Of a stretch of DNA of 64,000 nt, positions 48,083 through 58,885 are shown piece by piece; the first letter of the stretch is position 1; every line of letters starts with the position of its first letter. The position numbers were made by a program, and so were the translations under genes. Location of the stretch: NCBI GenBank assembly GCA_001936135.1, contig CP012812.1:1550001-1614000 (forward strand), in the 5' to 3' direction. The notes under the pieces are model-generated. The model did not search any database. It was not told the DNA's origin and saw nothing but the letters and a program-made list of their open reading frames with translations. This DNA comes from Saccharomycopsis fibuligera x Saccharomycopsis cf. fibuligera. Taxonomy: Eukaryota > Ascomycota > Saccharomycetes > Ascoideales > Saccharomycopsidaceae.

Positions 48083-49664
48083 TCACAATTTCTCATCTTT
48101 AATAACCTTGCTCAACTTATCCAAACTGATTTTCGAACCAGTTTCTGGATTATACCTAAACTTTTCAACTTCTTCAACCACCACTCCGACAGGCTTGCCA
48201 GCCCTCATCTCTTTAAGGATCCAATCAATTATGCGCTTTCTACTGAGAAAAAACTTCTTATCTCCTGCCTTATGCCGCCACTGGGTCTTATAGTTGCGTT
48301 CCATTTTTTGTACACATTGATTGAATTTATCAGGGTTTGGATGAAACCATTCTTTGAGAAGTTCAGAAATGGTGGAAATGTTGCGATCCATGTGGAATGG
48401 TGGCGGTGGCAGAGACGAAAGCTGGGCAGTGTTGTGATTGGAGACATTCATATTTTCGGATGGATGAGAGTTGTTGTTGTTGTTGTCGCTAATGGTGGTG
48501 CTTGTTGGAGATTCAACCCCACTGTTCTTGTTATATATTGCAATTTGGTGAACTTTTCTTCTAGGGTTCTCAGTAGTAGTTTCATTCGTTTCCGAAGATA
48601 CTGGTATCGATGAGACTGATAAAGATATTCCGTGTTTGGAACCGATCAGTGTAGTGTCTGCACCTTGCGCAATTTGCAGCATCAGCAAGCCCTTTGCTGG
48701 GCTTAAAGAGAGTCTTTTCGGTGGAAAACAAGCATCACTAAGATTTTTAGTTGATTGAAAGCTATAATTGCTGCTATTATTATAATCATGACTATTTGTC
48801 TTCAACCTTTTGTGTTGATATTGGGGAGTGTTATTCAAACTGCTGTTTTCATCAACATCAGCATCACCTCCGACTGAACCACAACTGGCAAGATTAAGTG
48901 ATTCGTGTAATTGTGTGTTTTGTTGGTTTTTGTAGGCAACATGCTGTTGAATTAGCTTGTCTACCAGATCACCTCCCGTCCCAAGTTTACTTGAAACAGA
49001 ATCAGAATTGGTGTCGGCAAGACATGTGGTTTTTTTCACCTTAGGAATATCTTTAGGATTGTTATTTTCCTTTAAATCTTTATTTGACATGAAACTATTT
49101 ATACAAGAAGCAGGAGTTTGACTTGGCAATAATGGTGAAATAAATGAGCCATACTTATTTTCAAAATTATCAAAAGTTAAATTAAAATCAATAAATTCTT
49201 TGTCAGCACTGGACCCAGCGCCGCCGTTGTAAATAACTTGACCATCTTTTTGTAGCTGATTAGTTTTGCTCGTTTCCACTTTGATCCCAAATGGTTTTGA
49301 CTCAAAGCTGGCACTTCCTTCTTTGGGCATTTCAGAGGCAACGGATTTCGCATAAGGGGTTCGCTTACCAACACAGGCATCTAGCTTTTTATGCAATATT
49401 TGAATCTCAGACATGACAATGTCTTTAAATTGTTTATTATCTTGCATGATGTCGGCTCGTAATAGTTTAAATTGCTTACCAATACTATTCTCCACTGTTG
49501 CTTTTATGGTCTGAACTAAAAATTTTCGTTCTTCAGAGATTATCGAAACCTGATCCGCTATTGTCTGTTGGGCTTGCTGCTTTTGCTGGTGCTGTGGTAT
49601 TTGGTAGAGGGGATACACTGACTGTGTTTTTTGTTGTTGTTGCTGCTGTTGTTGCTGCTGCTGC

Positions 49665-49706
<42 letters not shown>

Positions 49707-49843
49707 AATTGCTGTTGGTCAAGCCATTGAGGCAGGTATCCTGACCAGTTGAAGTTCATTTTGCTTGTGTTATTCGCACTAATGAGATCTAAGTTGGGGT
49801 TAATATTGGATGCAAATTGTAGTTGGACTACTGCATCACTCAT
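48083..49843 (-). CDS. GCR1_C-domain transcription factor (Gcr1/Msn1/Hot1 type)
   Basis: A 586-aa putative regulator. The C-terminal about 95 residues form the GCR1_C DNA-binding domain: ISTISELLKEWFHPNPDKFN, then RNYKTQWRHKAGDKKFFLSR and KRIIDWILKEMRAGKPV. The family includes Gcr1 (glycolytic genes), Msn1 and Hot1 (osmostress). The N-terminus has a long polyglutamine run (about 43-71), then a helical, possibly coiled-coil stretch (VSIISEERKFLVQTIKATVE...) and a long Ser/Asn-rich disordered middle. The specific orthologue cannot be fixed. Activators of glycolysis in Candida are wired differently from Saccharomyces, so I leave the symbol empty. It is divergent from IMH1 across 1.4 kb. Intact; an in-frame Met at residue 29 is an alternative start. 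Confidence 0.75.
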
Positions 49844-51246
49844 TGCATGGTTATATCATTGGTATCGCCAAATAAGAAAGTAAGATAAAAAGCAGCCAAT
49901 ATATTTTGTAAACAGCCAGAAAATTTTTAAGCAAATAGAGATCTTTTATACAAAAACAAAGAAAAAAAGGCCTCTTTAAAGATGTCTTTTAATATTTCAG
50001 TATGTATAGAGAAAATTGAGTGCTGCACGACGCCCAGTATACTCCGATAATTATGATTCCTCGAAACGTCAAAAGAAAAATTTTTCCCTTCATTTCTAGC
50101 CCTTTTTGCCTCGCCTATGTTTCATACGAGGCTTTCGTCAAAGGGCCCTTGCGTCTGACAGGAAAATGCCTTTTCCTTTTCCTCAACTGCTTTACAGATT
50201 ATGACTCAAACAGGAGAAAGCTGTTTGCGAGAGACATACACACTATTGCCTTGGAAAACAAAGCATAAAACAGCCTACGGCCGAGAAAGCAGCGGAAAGC
50301 AAAGTAAACGTTTCTGTGGTTTTCAACGCTAAGTCTGAGATATTATTTGGTAAGATCTTCGAACGAATGCAAAAGGCGCATTAGAAGAGCCTTCTCTCTT
50401 TGTTGCAAGATGCAGGCGCTTTTTTTTCCATGATACATTGTTGTAGACAGGGCTGCCACACAATTATAACGGCGCTATACGGTGGAGCAACTAGACTGGG
50501 AAAGGCATACAGTCTATGACTCGCTGAAACACCTTTTTGCCTTTTCAAAAGAAAAAAAAAGAAGCTTTTAGCCCTTTCATGTCAAATTTTGATGCCTCAC
50601 GCATCACAAAAGAATGGAAAAGCGATGCCTTTTTCACTCAGTAACGAAGGCAATACGCCAGAAAATAGGGGCTTTTCAATCGAGTAAAGGTCAAGCAAAA
50701 ACATTTACTTTCCCATATTGGGAGAAACTTTAGCAGATTGTAGAAACAAAGTTTATGTGTATATAACTAACATACATAGCCATGATACATAATGGTCTAG
50801 TGCGCCATACAGTAACCTCTCAAGATGTACACTCTGCTGTTGAAATATGAAGCACCAAAACCCTATTTTGTAATATCAAGAAGGCTTTGCGATTATTTGA
50901 GGACTCGTAATTAGAAGATCACCATTTGCTGAACTTTTACGCATTCTATGCTAGTTTGAAGATAGCACATACGCTCTGCGTATTGATATTATTGTTGGTC
51001 TGTATGGTAATGAGCTGGTACCACAAACAGTTGGCGGCGATGTTGAAGCGGATAGAACTGCGCCAAGGGGCCCTGCGGCAGTCCAATTGGTATTCCGGTC
51101 ACTCCTGCACATGACTTTCCGAGAGCGATCCCAAAGAACCGCAATTCCTCTGTTTTCTCAAAGGGCACCTTTAGTTAATAAACGCCAGCAAGAGGCATCA
51201 AGCACTCTCATTTGAAGTAGGCTTTGCAGTACGCCAGCTATAGCTA
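49844..51246. promoter_or_regulatory. Divergent promoter region, GCR1_C gene / IMH1
   Basis: About 1.4 kb with no supported gene. AAAAGGC/GCCTTTT occurs five times (49965, 50168, 50371, 50539, 50627). A 62-codon frame (50926-51114) has one hydrophobic stretch (TLCVLILLLVCMVMSWY) but no other support. Confidence 0.45.
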
Positions 51247-54200
51247 ATGTTCCAGAAGTTTTCTCAACTCGGTAAAAATCTCCAGGACGAGTTTTCTAGG
51301 CTCAGTGAGCAGCAACAGCAGGACTCGTTGCAGCAGCAAGGAGGAGGACAACCTACATCTTCACTGCTGCTGAACGATGGATCCAGACTCTTTGGCACCA
51401 GGGGATCTGCAAATAGCAACAAGGACAATGACGAGAAAATATTATACAAAAAGACTCCAAATCCCGAAGAAGTTGATTCATTTATGAAAAACGATGATCT
51501 GATAGAGAAATCACAAGTCACTGCTGAGTCAACGACAGATAATGACCTGAAAAATAATGACAACAATGACGACACCAAAAATGGAGGTGAGAATCAAGAT
51601 GAGATTAAGGAAAAAGGTGACAATGCTTCCACCAAGGCAATACAGGGAAGTTCAGCAATTACAAGATCACCATCCGCTACACCAATTCCAAAAACAGATG
51701 CACCAGTAAGCAATACAAGCTCTTCTGAAATATCCCCGGAAATTCGTGCAAAACTACGCAAGTTTGACAAGTATGAAAAAAAATATCCAATACTTTTAGA
51801 TGCTTACAAGACCGAAAAGAAGAAATCAGAACTTATTGGAGGTTTTGAAAATATTTTGAAAGAAGTAACGCCGGTGAACTCGATTTTGGAAGCTGATGGG
51901 TTTAAAAATTTTATCAGTTCGTTAAACTTGAAAAATAAGTTGTTAAATGACGAGCTAAGAAAATTTAATAGTAAGTTGAATACCGCAAATAACACGCTTT
52001 TGGAAAGTAACATTAAAATTGAAACATTAGAGAAAAGAAATGTGGATTTGGCTAAACAGTCAGAGAAGGATTTAGAGGCCAATGAGAAAAAGTTAGCCGA
52101 TAGCCACCGGAAAGTCGATGAATTGAGAGCCAAGTTGCGAGAAGTTGAAAGGGAGAACAGAAAAATGGACGCTGAGTTGAGTTCTTTAAAAGAGCAGCAG
52201 GTTGAGAAAAGCGAAGGTGCTATGCAGAACACATTTCAAGATAAAGAAAATGAGGAAAGAAAAGAAGAGGTCCCTGCAAAGGAAGTTTCCAACGATGAAA
52301 AGGGCGTTGAAGCCACTAAAAACACATCAAATAATAATGAGGAGATTAGCAAATTGCAGAATTCCATAAACTCTTTAGAAAATGAGGTACGTGAACAAAA
52401 CATTGAAATAGATTCGTTAAAAAAGATTGAAAAGAAGTTAAATGATCAGCTTAATGACAAAGAATCCGAGTTGGAACATATCAAAAAGGAATTTGAACGA
52501 AATTCCAAAAAGGATAAACAGGAGCTTCAAGACAAAAATGATGCATTACAGAAGGATGCGTCTGAGCTCAAAGAAAAGATAAAGATTTTAGAAGAAAACA
52601 AGCAGAAGATTGTTAAAGACCATGAAGAGAGTGTGTTGTTATTGAATGAGAAGTTTGAAAAAGCTAAAACCCAGCTAAATGAAACCAAAGAAAAATTAGA
52701 GTTACTTGAGTCAAAGAATCAAGATTCCGAAAAGCAACTTTCTGAAAAAAAAGCTCACGTCGATAAAATCCAAAGCGAACTTAAAACATTAAAAAAGTCA
52801 TTAGAATCTAACCAAAAGCTCTTGGACATGTTTAAAGTAAGGTTGAAGGAAAATTCTGAAGCGTCTGAGAAGACTGAACCATCTGACTCACCAAAGGACA
52901 ACGACGATGTCCCATACATGGAATTAAAAATTAAGCACGAAAAATTAGAGTCCGAGTACGAGACTCTCAAAGAACAACTCCGAGGCTTTGAAAAAACCAA
53001 ATCTGATTATTCAACATTAGAATCCAAGTACGAAAAAGTCAAGGCTGATGCTGAAGAAGTGGAACATTTGAGAGATATGCTACGAGATGTAGGTAATGAC
53101 TTAGTTACTACAAGAGACGAACTAAAGGAGCATAAAACCAATGAAGAGTCAAGCGTTAAGGAGCTAGAAAAATTGCAAAAACGTCTATCAGAAAACGACA
53201 AATTGTTGAAAAATTACGCTGAAATTAAGCTCAGCCTAGCAAATATGGAGCAGGACTATAATGATAAAGAACAGGATTACAAAAGTCAAATAGCGGAGCT
53301 CAAAAAGGAAGCGGAAATTAGACTGAAACTGGCTACTAAGGCTGAAGAAGAGAAGAATAAGCTCAATACCAGGATTATCAAGCACGAGACTGAGATAACC
53401 AAATTGAAGTCACAAGTCAAAGACGTCCCAAACTTGAACAAGAAAATTAAAGACCTTAACAAGGAGATTGAGACTAAGACCAAGCAACTAACGGAGAAGG
53501 AAAAAGAAATAACAGCTTTGAAGAGTGCAGCAAAGAGCAGCGCAGATAAAGAAAAAAAAATTAAGACAATAATTGCTGAGAAAAAGAAATTAGAAACAGA
53601 AAATGAAAAGTTAAAACAAGAAGCACAGGATTACAAGAATAAGCTTGAAGATGTTGAAAAATCTAAAAATCAAGAAACTTCATTGAAACTTGAGGTTGTT
53701 ACGTTGAAAACCACTTTAGAGCACAAAACCAAACAACTTGATAATAGTGAAGCTAGTGTTAAAGAGCTAACTGAGAGTACCAAACAATTAAATGATAGTA
53801 TTTTGAAATTAAAACTTGATAACAATAATTTGAAAAATGCTGAGAAGTACTTGCAAGACAAAGTCAATGACCTTTACAGCCAAAACAAAAGTTTGCAAAA
53901 CACTAAACAAGACTTGCTTGGAAAATTGGAAAAATTGAAACAAGAAAAAGAAGAGCAAGTGACTGAGTATAAGAATGTCAGTAAAGAACTTGAGCAACTC
54001 CAAAGAGCCAATTCATCATCAAATGGCCAAATTGATAATACCAAGAAACAATACGAAGAATTGTCAATGAGATACAGAGAGTTAGAAATAAAGCTCGAAA
54101 GTCTACAAGAGGATTTGGCTGATGCGCAAAAATCGGTGCAAGAACGCACTTCTGAAACGAACTCAATCAGAAGAATTTTGTCAGAAGCAGAGGAATCTAA

Positions 54201-54999
54201 AGCCCACGATTTGAAAGATTTAACCGATCAATTGAGAATAATCAAGGAAGAGAATGAACTGCTTCGCAACCAGTCTTCCTTGAATTTAAAAAAGAAAAAC
54301 CGTGTCATTGACGAACTCAAATCTAGAATCGAAGAACTTGCAGAATCTTTGAAAGAAGAAGAAAAAACCAAAAGTGACTACTACAATAGGCTTAATCAGT
54401 TGGCTCAAGAGCGTTCTGCGTACGAGAAAACTATGTTATCCTCTCATGCCGCAGCTAGCAGCAACAACGCTGCCGAACAAAGTATTGTATCAAAGTTGAA
54501 AGACTCGTTGAAACTTTCAGAATTGAAGTTGAGAGAATACGAAGCCTCAATAAACAAATATCAACGTTTAAATGATGACCTATCAATGAAAGTTGATAGA
54601 TTAACCAAAAATTATAAAGTTATGGTTTCACAAAACAAGTCTCTCAAGGACAGGTTATCATCATCAACTAGCTTGTCATCATCGTCAGTAGTAGGAGGCG
54701 GTAGTGGTCCATCAACTCCTAAAAAAAGTCCATTTACCACCCCAACTTCATCTAGATCAAACTCTGTGGTGTCTGCTAATTTCCCAACCTTAAACAGCCA
54801 TTCAGTGAATGATGAACGTTCTAATGCTAATCACAATAACAACAATGGCATTAAGGATGAGAGTATAGCATATATAAGAAATGTTCTCCTTGGATTTTTA
54901 GAGAAGAAAGAACAAAGAAAGCAGTTGTTGCCGGTTATTTCGTCATTATTGTTGTTGGATAAAACTGATGAAAGTCGGTTAATGGTTGCATTGAAATAA
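51247..54999 (+). CDS. IMH1: GRIP-domain golgin Imh1
   Basis: A 1250-aa tethering protein of the late Golgi. Seen: a polar N-terminus (MFQKFSQLGKNLQDEFSRLS), a low-complexity region, continuous heptad-rich coiled coil (about 170-1130, very rich in Lys/Glu/Leu), a Ser-rich linker (about 1138-1175), and a C-terminal GRIP domain with SIAYIRNVLLGFLEKKEQRKQ and LLPVISSLLLLDKTDE (Tyr-Ile...Leu-Leu-Pro pattern). GRIP domains bind the Arl1 GTPase on trans-Golgi membranes. Yeast Imh1 is about 910 aa, so the coiled coil is longer here. In-frame CTG-CTG-CTG (51364-51372, residues 40-42) follows ACA-TCT-TCA. Read as Ser these extend a serine run, in line with CUG-Ser decoding. Confidence 0.88.
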   Translation: MFQKFSQLGKNLQDEFSRLSEQQQQDSLQQQGGGQPTSSLLLNDGSRLFGTRGSANSNKDNDEKILYKKTPNPEEVDSFMKNDDLIEKSQVTAESTTDNDLKNNDNNDDTKNGGENQDEIKEKGDNASTKAIQGSSAITRSPSATPIPKTDAPVSNTSSSEISPEIRAKLRKFDKYEKKYPILLDAYKTEKKKSELIGGFENILKEVTPVNSILEADGFKNFISSLNLKNKLLNDELRKFNSKLNTANNTLLESNIKIETLEKRNVDLAKQSEKDLEANEKKLADSHRKVDELRAKLREVERENRKMDAELSSLKEQQVEKSEGAMQNTFQDKENEERKEEVPAKEVSNDEKGVEATKNTSNNNEEISKLQNSINSLENEVREQNIEIDSLKKIEKKLNDQLNDKESELEHIKKEFERNSKKDKQELQDKNDALQKDASELKEKIKILEENKQKIVKDHEESVLLLNEKFEKAKTQLNETKEKLELLESKNQDSEKQLSEKKAHVDKIQSELKTLKKSLESNQKLLDMFKVRLKENSEASEKTEPSDSPKDNDDVPYMELKIKHEKLESEYETLKEQLRGFEKTKSDYSTLESKYEKVKADAEEVEHLRDMLRDVGNDLVTTRDELKEHKTNEESSVKELEKLQKRLSENDKLLKNYAEIKLSLANMEQDYNDKEQDYKSQIAELKKEAEIRLKLATKAEEEKNKLNTRIIKHETEITKLKSQVKDVPNLNKKIKDLNKEIETKTKQLTEKEKEITALKSAAKSSADKEKKIKTIIAEKKKLETENEKLKQEAQDYKNKLEDVEKSKNQETSLKLEVVTLKTTLEHKTKQLDNSEASVKELTESTKQLNDSILKLKLDNNNLKNAEKYLQDKVNDLYSQNKSLQNTKQDLLGKLEKLKQEKEEQVTEYKNVSKELEQLQRANSSSNGQIDNTKKQYEELSMRYRELEIKLESLQEDLADAQKSVQERTSETNSIRRILSEAEESKAHDLKDLTDQLRIIKEENELLRNQSSLNLKKKNRVIDELKSRIEELAESLKEEEKTKSDYYNRLNQLAQERSAYEKTMLSSHAAASSNNAAEQSIVSKLKDSLKLSELKLREYEASINKYQRLNDDLSMKVDRLTKNYKVMVSQNKSLKDRLSSSTSLSSSSVVGGGSGPSTPKKSPFTTPTSSRSNSVVSANFPTLNSHSVNDERSNANHNNNNGIKDESIAYIRNVLLGFLEKKEQRKQLLPVISSLLLLDKTDESRLMVALK

Positions 55000-55909
55000 T
55001 GGGGCATCCTATTTAGCAAACGTTTTTTTCATTTTAGTTGGTTTTTAGAAATATACTTGTACTATTACAATCTTTGGCATTTACATATTGAAATTTACTA
55101 AACATTTTATTTCTTACTTTGTTTTTGATTTTTTTTACTACTTTACTCAAAAGATAGACATACAGTGTTATTTAAAAGAGCTTCTTGTAAAACAGTCTGT
55201 TTTTTATCGTGTTTCATCATTGCTCTCGGTCATATGCAACATGACCTTGATAAAGCAAAGCACAGTGCGATTAGCATGACCCTTTAAATAATGCCCTTTG
55301 ATACTCGAACTTATCGCCAGATAATAAATTGCCCACTAGTGACAATTATAGCTGATTTGTCATGGATCGTGGTGTTTTCCACAATATAGATAGCTATTGT
55401 TGCGTTAAAACTTTCTACGTCTTCAAGTAATTCTGATTATACGTAACTTGATCGTATTACCGGAAGTAAGCGAAACAAAAACACAAAATAACAATAATAG
55501 CGACATTAATAATATTAATAATAATAAAAATAAAAATAGGAAAAACTAGCGTAAAATGTGAGAGAATAAAAAAAAATTAATCTTTTTATCAAGCTGTAAT
55601 TGTACTATTATAAACTGTTCAATTCATAACAATTTCTTCTTTGAAAACTCTCTTTATGTTTGATTTGCTTTTGTTGATTTTTGTTCCATGTCCTCTTCGA
55701 TTTTTTTTTTCTCTTTTGAGCACATTATCCAGATCTTTAAAACATACAAGGCTACTTTTGATCGTTGAATGCACTCTGTCTCATCAGTATCACTTACACA
55801 CGCGAGGTTGACAAGACAGTAATTTCTTTATCGTAAACATCAAGACTATTAAGGAAGAGAACAAAAAAGAAAAAAAAATCAATTAATTAAGTGATATGAG
55901 TTGAATGCT
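55000..55909. other. Convergent spacer, IMH1 / small mitochondrial gene
   Basis: AT-rich, with AATAAT-type repeats near 55500-55540. No gene recognised. Confidence 0.5.
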
Positions 55910-56194
55910 TTACTCTTTGGATTCAGAGTCTTGGTTTAAGACTTTGTGCAAGTTGGACTGATTTGGGTTCTTTCTACCGACTCTCAAAGATTCGTCACCG
56001 AGAAATTTCTTACCGGTGAAGAAGATAGCAGAAGCAACAGCAATACCCATAGCCAAGAACAATGGGGTCAATTCAACTGGAATACTGAGCTTGGAAGCCT
56101 TCTTCTTACCACCAGCAGCGTTCATGAGGTAACTAGATGGTCTCATAGCAGAGATACGGGTAGTTCTGAATTGTCTGAAAGGAGTTGGGATCAT
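55910..56194 (-). CDS. Small mitochondrial single-pass membrane protein (MLRQ/NDUFA4-like)
   Basis: A 94-aa protein. The N-terminus is basic and Ser/Thr-rich without acids (MIPTPFRQFRTTRISAMRPS), a good mitochondrial presequence. One transmembrane segment follows (PLFLAMGIAVASAIFFTGKKF, about 45-65), then a charged tail with VGRKNPNQSN. The layout (short presequence, one helix, 'ELTPLFLAMG' then a polar tail) resembles the MLRQ/NDUFA4 accessory family of complex I/IV, but the match is by pattern only. Upstream CCAAT (ATTGG 56439-56443) and CACGTG (56405-56410) mirror the promoter of the complex I NDUFS5-type gene in this window. Another small inner-membrane protein is possible. Confidence 0.6.
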   Translation of the reverse strand: MIPTPFRQFRTTRISAMRPSSYLMNAAGGKKKASKLSIPVELTPLFLAMGIAVASAIFFTGKKFLGDESLRVGRKNPNQSNLHKVLNQDSESKE

Positions 56195-56622
56195 TTTGTT
56201 GAATTAAGTGCTTGGGGTGTACTGTGTTAATTTGATTGGGCAAAAGGCAACAACAAAAAAGAATTAAGCAACTATTTGTACGTCAAGAGCAATTGTGATT
56301 TCCGTTATTAGCTGGAAATTGAAATTAAATATCAAGTTGAAGTAAGCAAAAAAAAAAAAAAAAAGAGGCCCAAAGAAGAAGAAAATTCTGGGCTGATTTG
56401 AGATCACGTGCGTTATTCTTTGATAACAACGAAACGTGATTGGTTGTCTTGCTGAGGTTATGTGCCGATGGTATACCGATGCTTTCCAACATACATGAGG
56501 CACCAGAAGAGTAGATATGGTCAAATTTGTTTTTATTAAAATGGATTGGAATGAATATGGTTGAAGGAGATACAAGAAAACTAAGAGAGAGTGAGGAAGT
56601 TTAAGAGGGGAAAGTTTGCTAA
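56195..56622. promoter_or_regulatory. Promoter of the small mitochondrial gene and 3' flank of the carrier
   Basis: It contains CACGTG (56405-56410) and ATTGG (56439-56443, CCAAT on the gene strand), 211 and 245 bp upstream of the start at 56194. An A run lies near 56350-56364. Overlapping open frames are not called. Confidence 0.55.
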
Positions 56623-57712
56623 TTAGCTATTTACTATGCTGTCCTTGACTAATTCAAATGTGAACCAACTCACGGCCATTGAAGGAATTACTTTGAACAA
56701 ATTTGCAGTTAGACCCTTATAGTAGCCTCTAAATCCTTCTTTTTTACCAATTGTAATCAAGGCGTCCATGACAGAAGTATACTTAAATCCTAGTTCGTTA
56801 TTACCCATAGTCAACACCTGAAATCTTCTTCTTAACAAATCAAAAGGATATGTCAAGGTTTGCGCCACTGCACCAGCCACTGCCCCATCCAAAAGATGCA
56901 CCACTGGGCCATGATTAGGCCACAACTCTTTTATTTTTTCATAAACCGCAAAATTGATCGCCACGTATGGCGCTACTCCTAAAGTTGTCGGATAAAAGCC
57001 ACGGTAAAGCCCTAGAAGTCCACCCTCCTTGGCATACACGATTTTGAACAATTGCAAAAACCCCGGTGGTTTTTCAATATTGGCGTTAACTTTGGATTGT
57101 TTCAACTTGGCCAAGTTTTGAGCAGTTTGAATAGATAATCTAGTTCTCACCAAGTCCATTGGATATGTTGCCAAAACGCTCACTACACCAGCAATACCAC
57201 CTGCCAGTAATCTTTGGCCGGTTGTAAGTTCAGCATTTGGTGAGCTTAGAAGCACATCTGTTTTTAGGTATTGGAAAGTAAGAAATTGTACCGCTTGGTA
57301 AGGAAATATCCGCACACAGTTTATTCCGTTACCTCTGAATAGCCCAATGAAGCCTTCTTCTTTCCACATATGGAATATAGTGGAAAACATACCATTGTAG
57401 TTAGCAGCGCCTGGTCCCTGCACTTGAAATATGATTTTGGCTCTCTCAAATGGAGACACTACCTGTAAAGGTTGAATGTTAGTAGATTGACTAATTGTGA
57501 AAATGCGCCCCTATGTACAGTTAAGTTAACGTTCTTGACAACATATGAGGGCAGACAAAGAACTGTAAAAAGTATTAAAAAAAAAAAAAAAAGAAACATT
57601 AAGGACATACCGTTCTGGATACCGCACCAGCAACACCACCAGCAATGAAGGATGCTATAAGGTCTTTTTGGAAGAACCCTTTGACTTCACTAACAGGTAG
57701 CACTTCGCTCAT
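56623..57712 (-). CDS. Mitochondrial carrier (YPR011C-type adenylyl sulfate carrier), spliced
   Basis: A two-exon gene on the minus strand: exon 1 is 57712-57611 (34 codons), the intron 57610-57463 (148 nt), exon 2 57462-56623. The intron has GTATGT, branch point TACTAAC (57484-57478) and TACAG. The spliced protein is 313 aa with three carrier repeats: exon 1 gives FIAGGVAGAVSRT, joined to VVSPFERAK (PxExxK); then YPMDLVRTR and YPFDLLRRR. Other repeat marks are GLFRGNGINCVRIFPYQAVQF and GLLGLYRGFYPTTLGVAPYV. This fits Saccharomyces YPR011C, a carrier for APS/PAPS, within the wider CoA/ADP-like SLC25 group (Leu5, SLC25A42). Without splicing the first helix would be lost, so the intron call is well founded. 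Intact. Confidence 0.87.
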
Positions 57713-58811
57713 TGTACTTGGCAGTCAGTATATGTGTATATCAATGAATTAAAAAGAGTGAATACTAAGCGACAGTCAACTGTAATCTAAATCTCTTGAT
57801 CGTTATGAGACTTAATAGTTTTTCAGCTCAGTGTGTTGTTGGCTGACTATATATAGTGAGTATCAGTTGTTTCGAATTGCCAATCTCTATAAAAATTGTC
57901 CTCAAGCCTGACTTTCCTGTAACACTTCCCCAAATCGTATATACTAAATAAGTGTCTTAGCTATGATTCAATGTCATTTATAACTAATCCTTAAATCTTG
58001 AGATAAAAAGACAAAAATAGCCTTTGTATTGATTTTGTAGTTTTAATTTTCAGTCTGGATACTGCTGGTAAACAGCTTTGTATGTATTTTGCAGCGCTGT
58101 CACACTGATAATATGGGGATGCTCAAAGGGTGAAGTTTTTTTTCTAGCTTTTTTACTTTTCTGGGTTTTCTGCATGTGCTGTCGGCGTGCGATGATCGAG
58201 AGAAAAAAAGGCGGACATGAGGTTGGTTTACTCCAGATTTGGCGGGGCAATAAACACATTTACGAGACAAAACACAACTAGCTCCATAAAATTGGTGTCA
58301 GCCAGCAACACTGCAGACTTCCAAACAGAAAGGGCATCCTTTTATAGTGTATAGTGAGCCGTATCTTCTGCCTGTTTTGGTGAAGGTGATGATGTGACGG
58401 TTATTTTTTCGTAAACGCACTCCATTTGACTGTGAGTAAAGACCTTTCTCGGGCCCGTGGAGCACTTTATTTGCGCTAAATTATTTCCATAGGATAAAGT
58501 CAACTTTCACTTGTCATAGTGAATTGAGATGATGTTGAAGACAAATTATAATAACTGTGTTATGAATTGCGAAAAAGTGTATACAACAAACAATGTGGAC
58601 ATTAGCGTAGCAGTAGCAGGTAGAATTGTTCTACAAACAAAGTACCTATTTTATACCGCATTCTTAAAAATAAAAAAATGATATTACCCAGGGGTGCTCA
58701 TTGACCACTTGATAACGATCCAATCCTAATACTTGCTCAAAGTCTTGAAAGAATATCTGAGTCCCTGTGTCAAAAATTGTTTGATCTTGATTGAAGAAAG
58801 AGAGCAAAAAA
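57713..58811. other. Spacer between the carrier gene and tRNA-Val
   Basis: About 1.1 kb, AT-rich. TATATATAG (57848-57856) lies upstream of the carrier. Open frames (about 70 codons on both strands at 58050-58281) are overlapping and anonymous. No gene supported. Confidence 0.45.
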
Positions 58812-58885
58812 TGATTTCGCCCAGGATCGAACTGGGGACGTTCTGCGTGTTAAGCAGATGCCATAACCAACTAGACCACGAAACC
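58812..58885 (-). tRNA. tRNA-Val (anticodon AAC)
   Basis: A 74-nt cloverleaf without an intron on the minus strand. The acceptor stem GGTTTCG pairs with CGAAATC (discriminator A). A D-loop GTGGTCTAGTTGG-type A box follows. The anticodon stem-loop CTGCTTAACACGCAG has anticodon AAC at 58851-58849. The T arm has GTTCGATCC (B box). Six T residues follow directly (58811-58806 on the minus strand) as the Pol III terminator. Confidence 0.93.

Noticed and set aside
50926-51114. 62-codon frame with one hydrophobic segment
   Set aside because: Single short frame in a promoter region; one hydrophobic run is expected by chance in T-rich codons.
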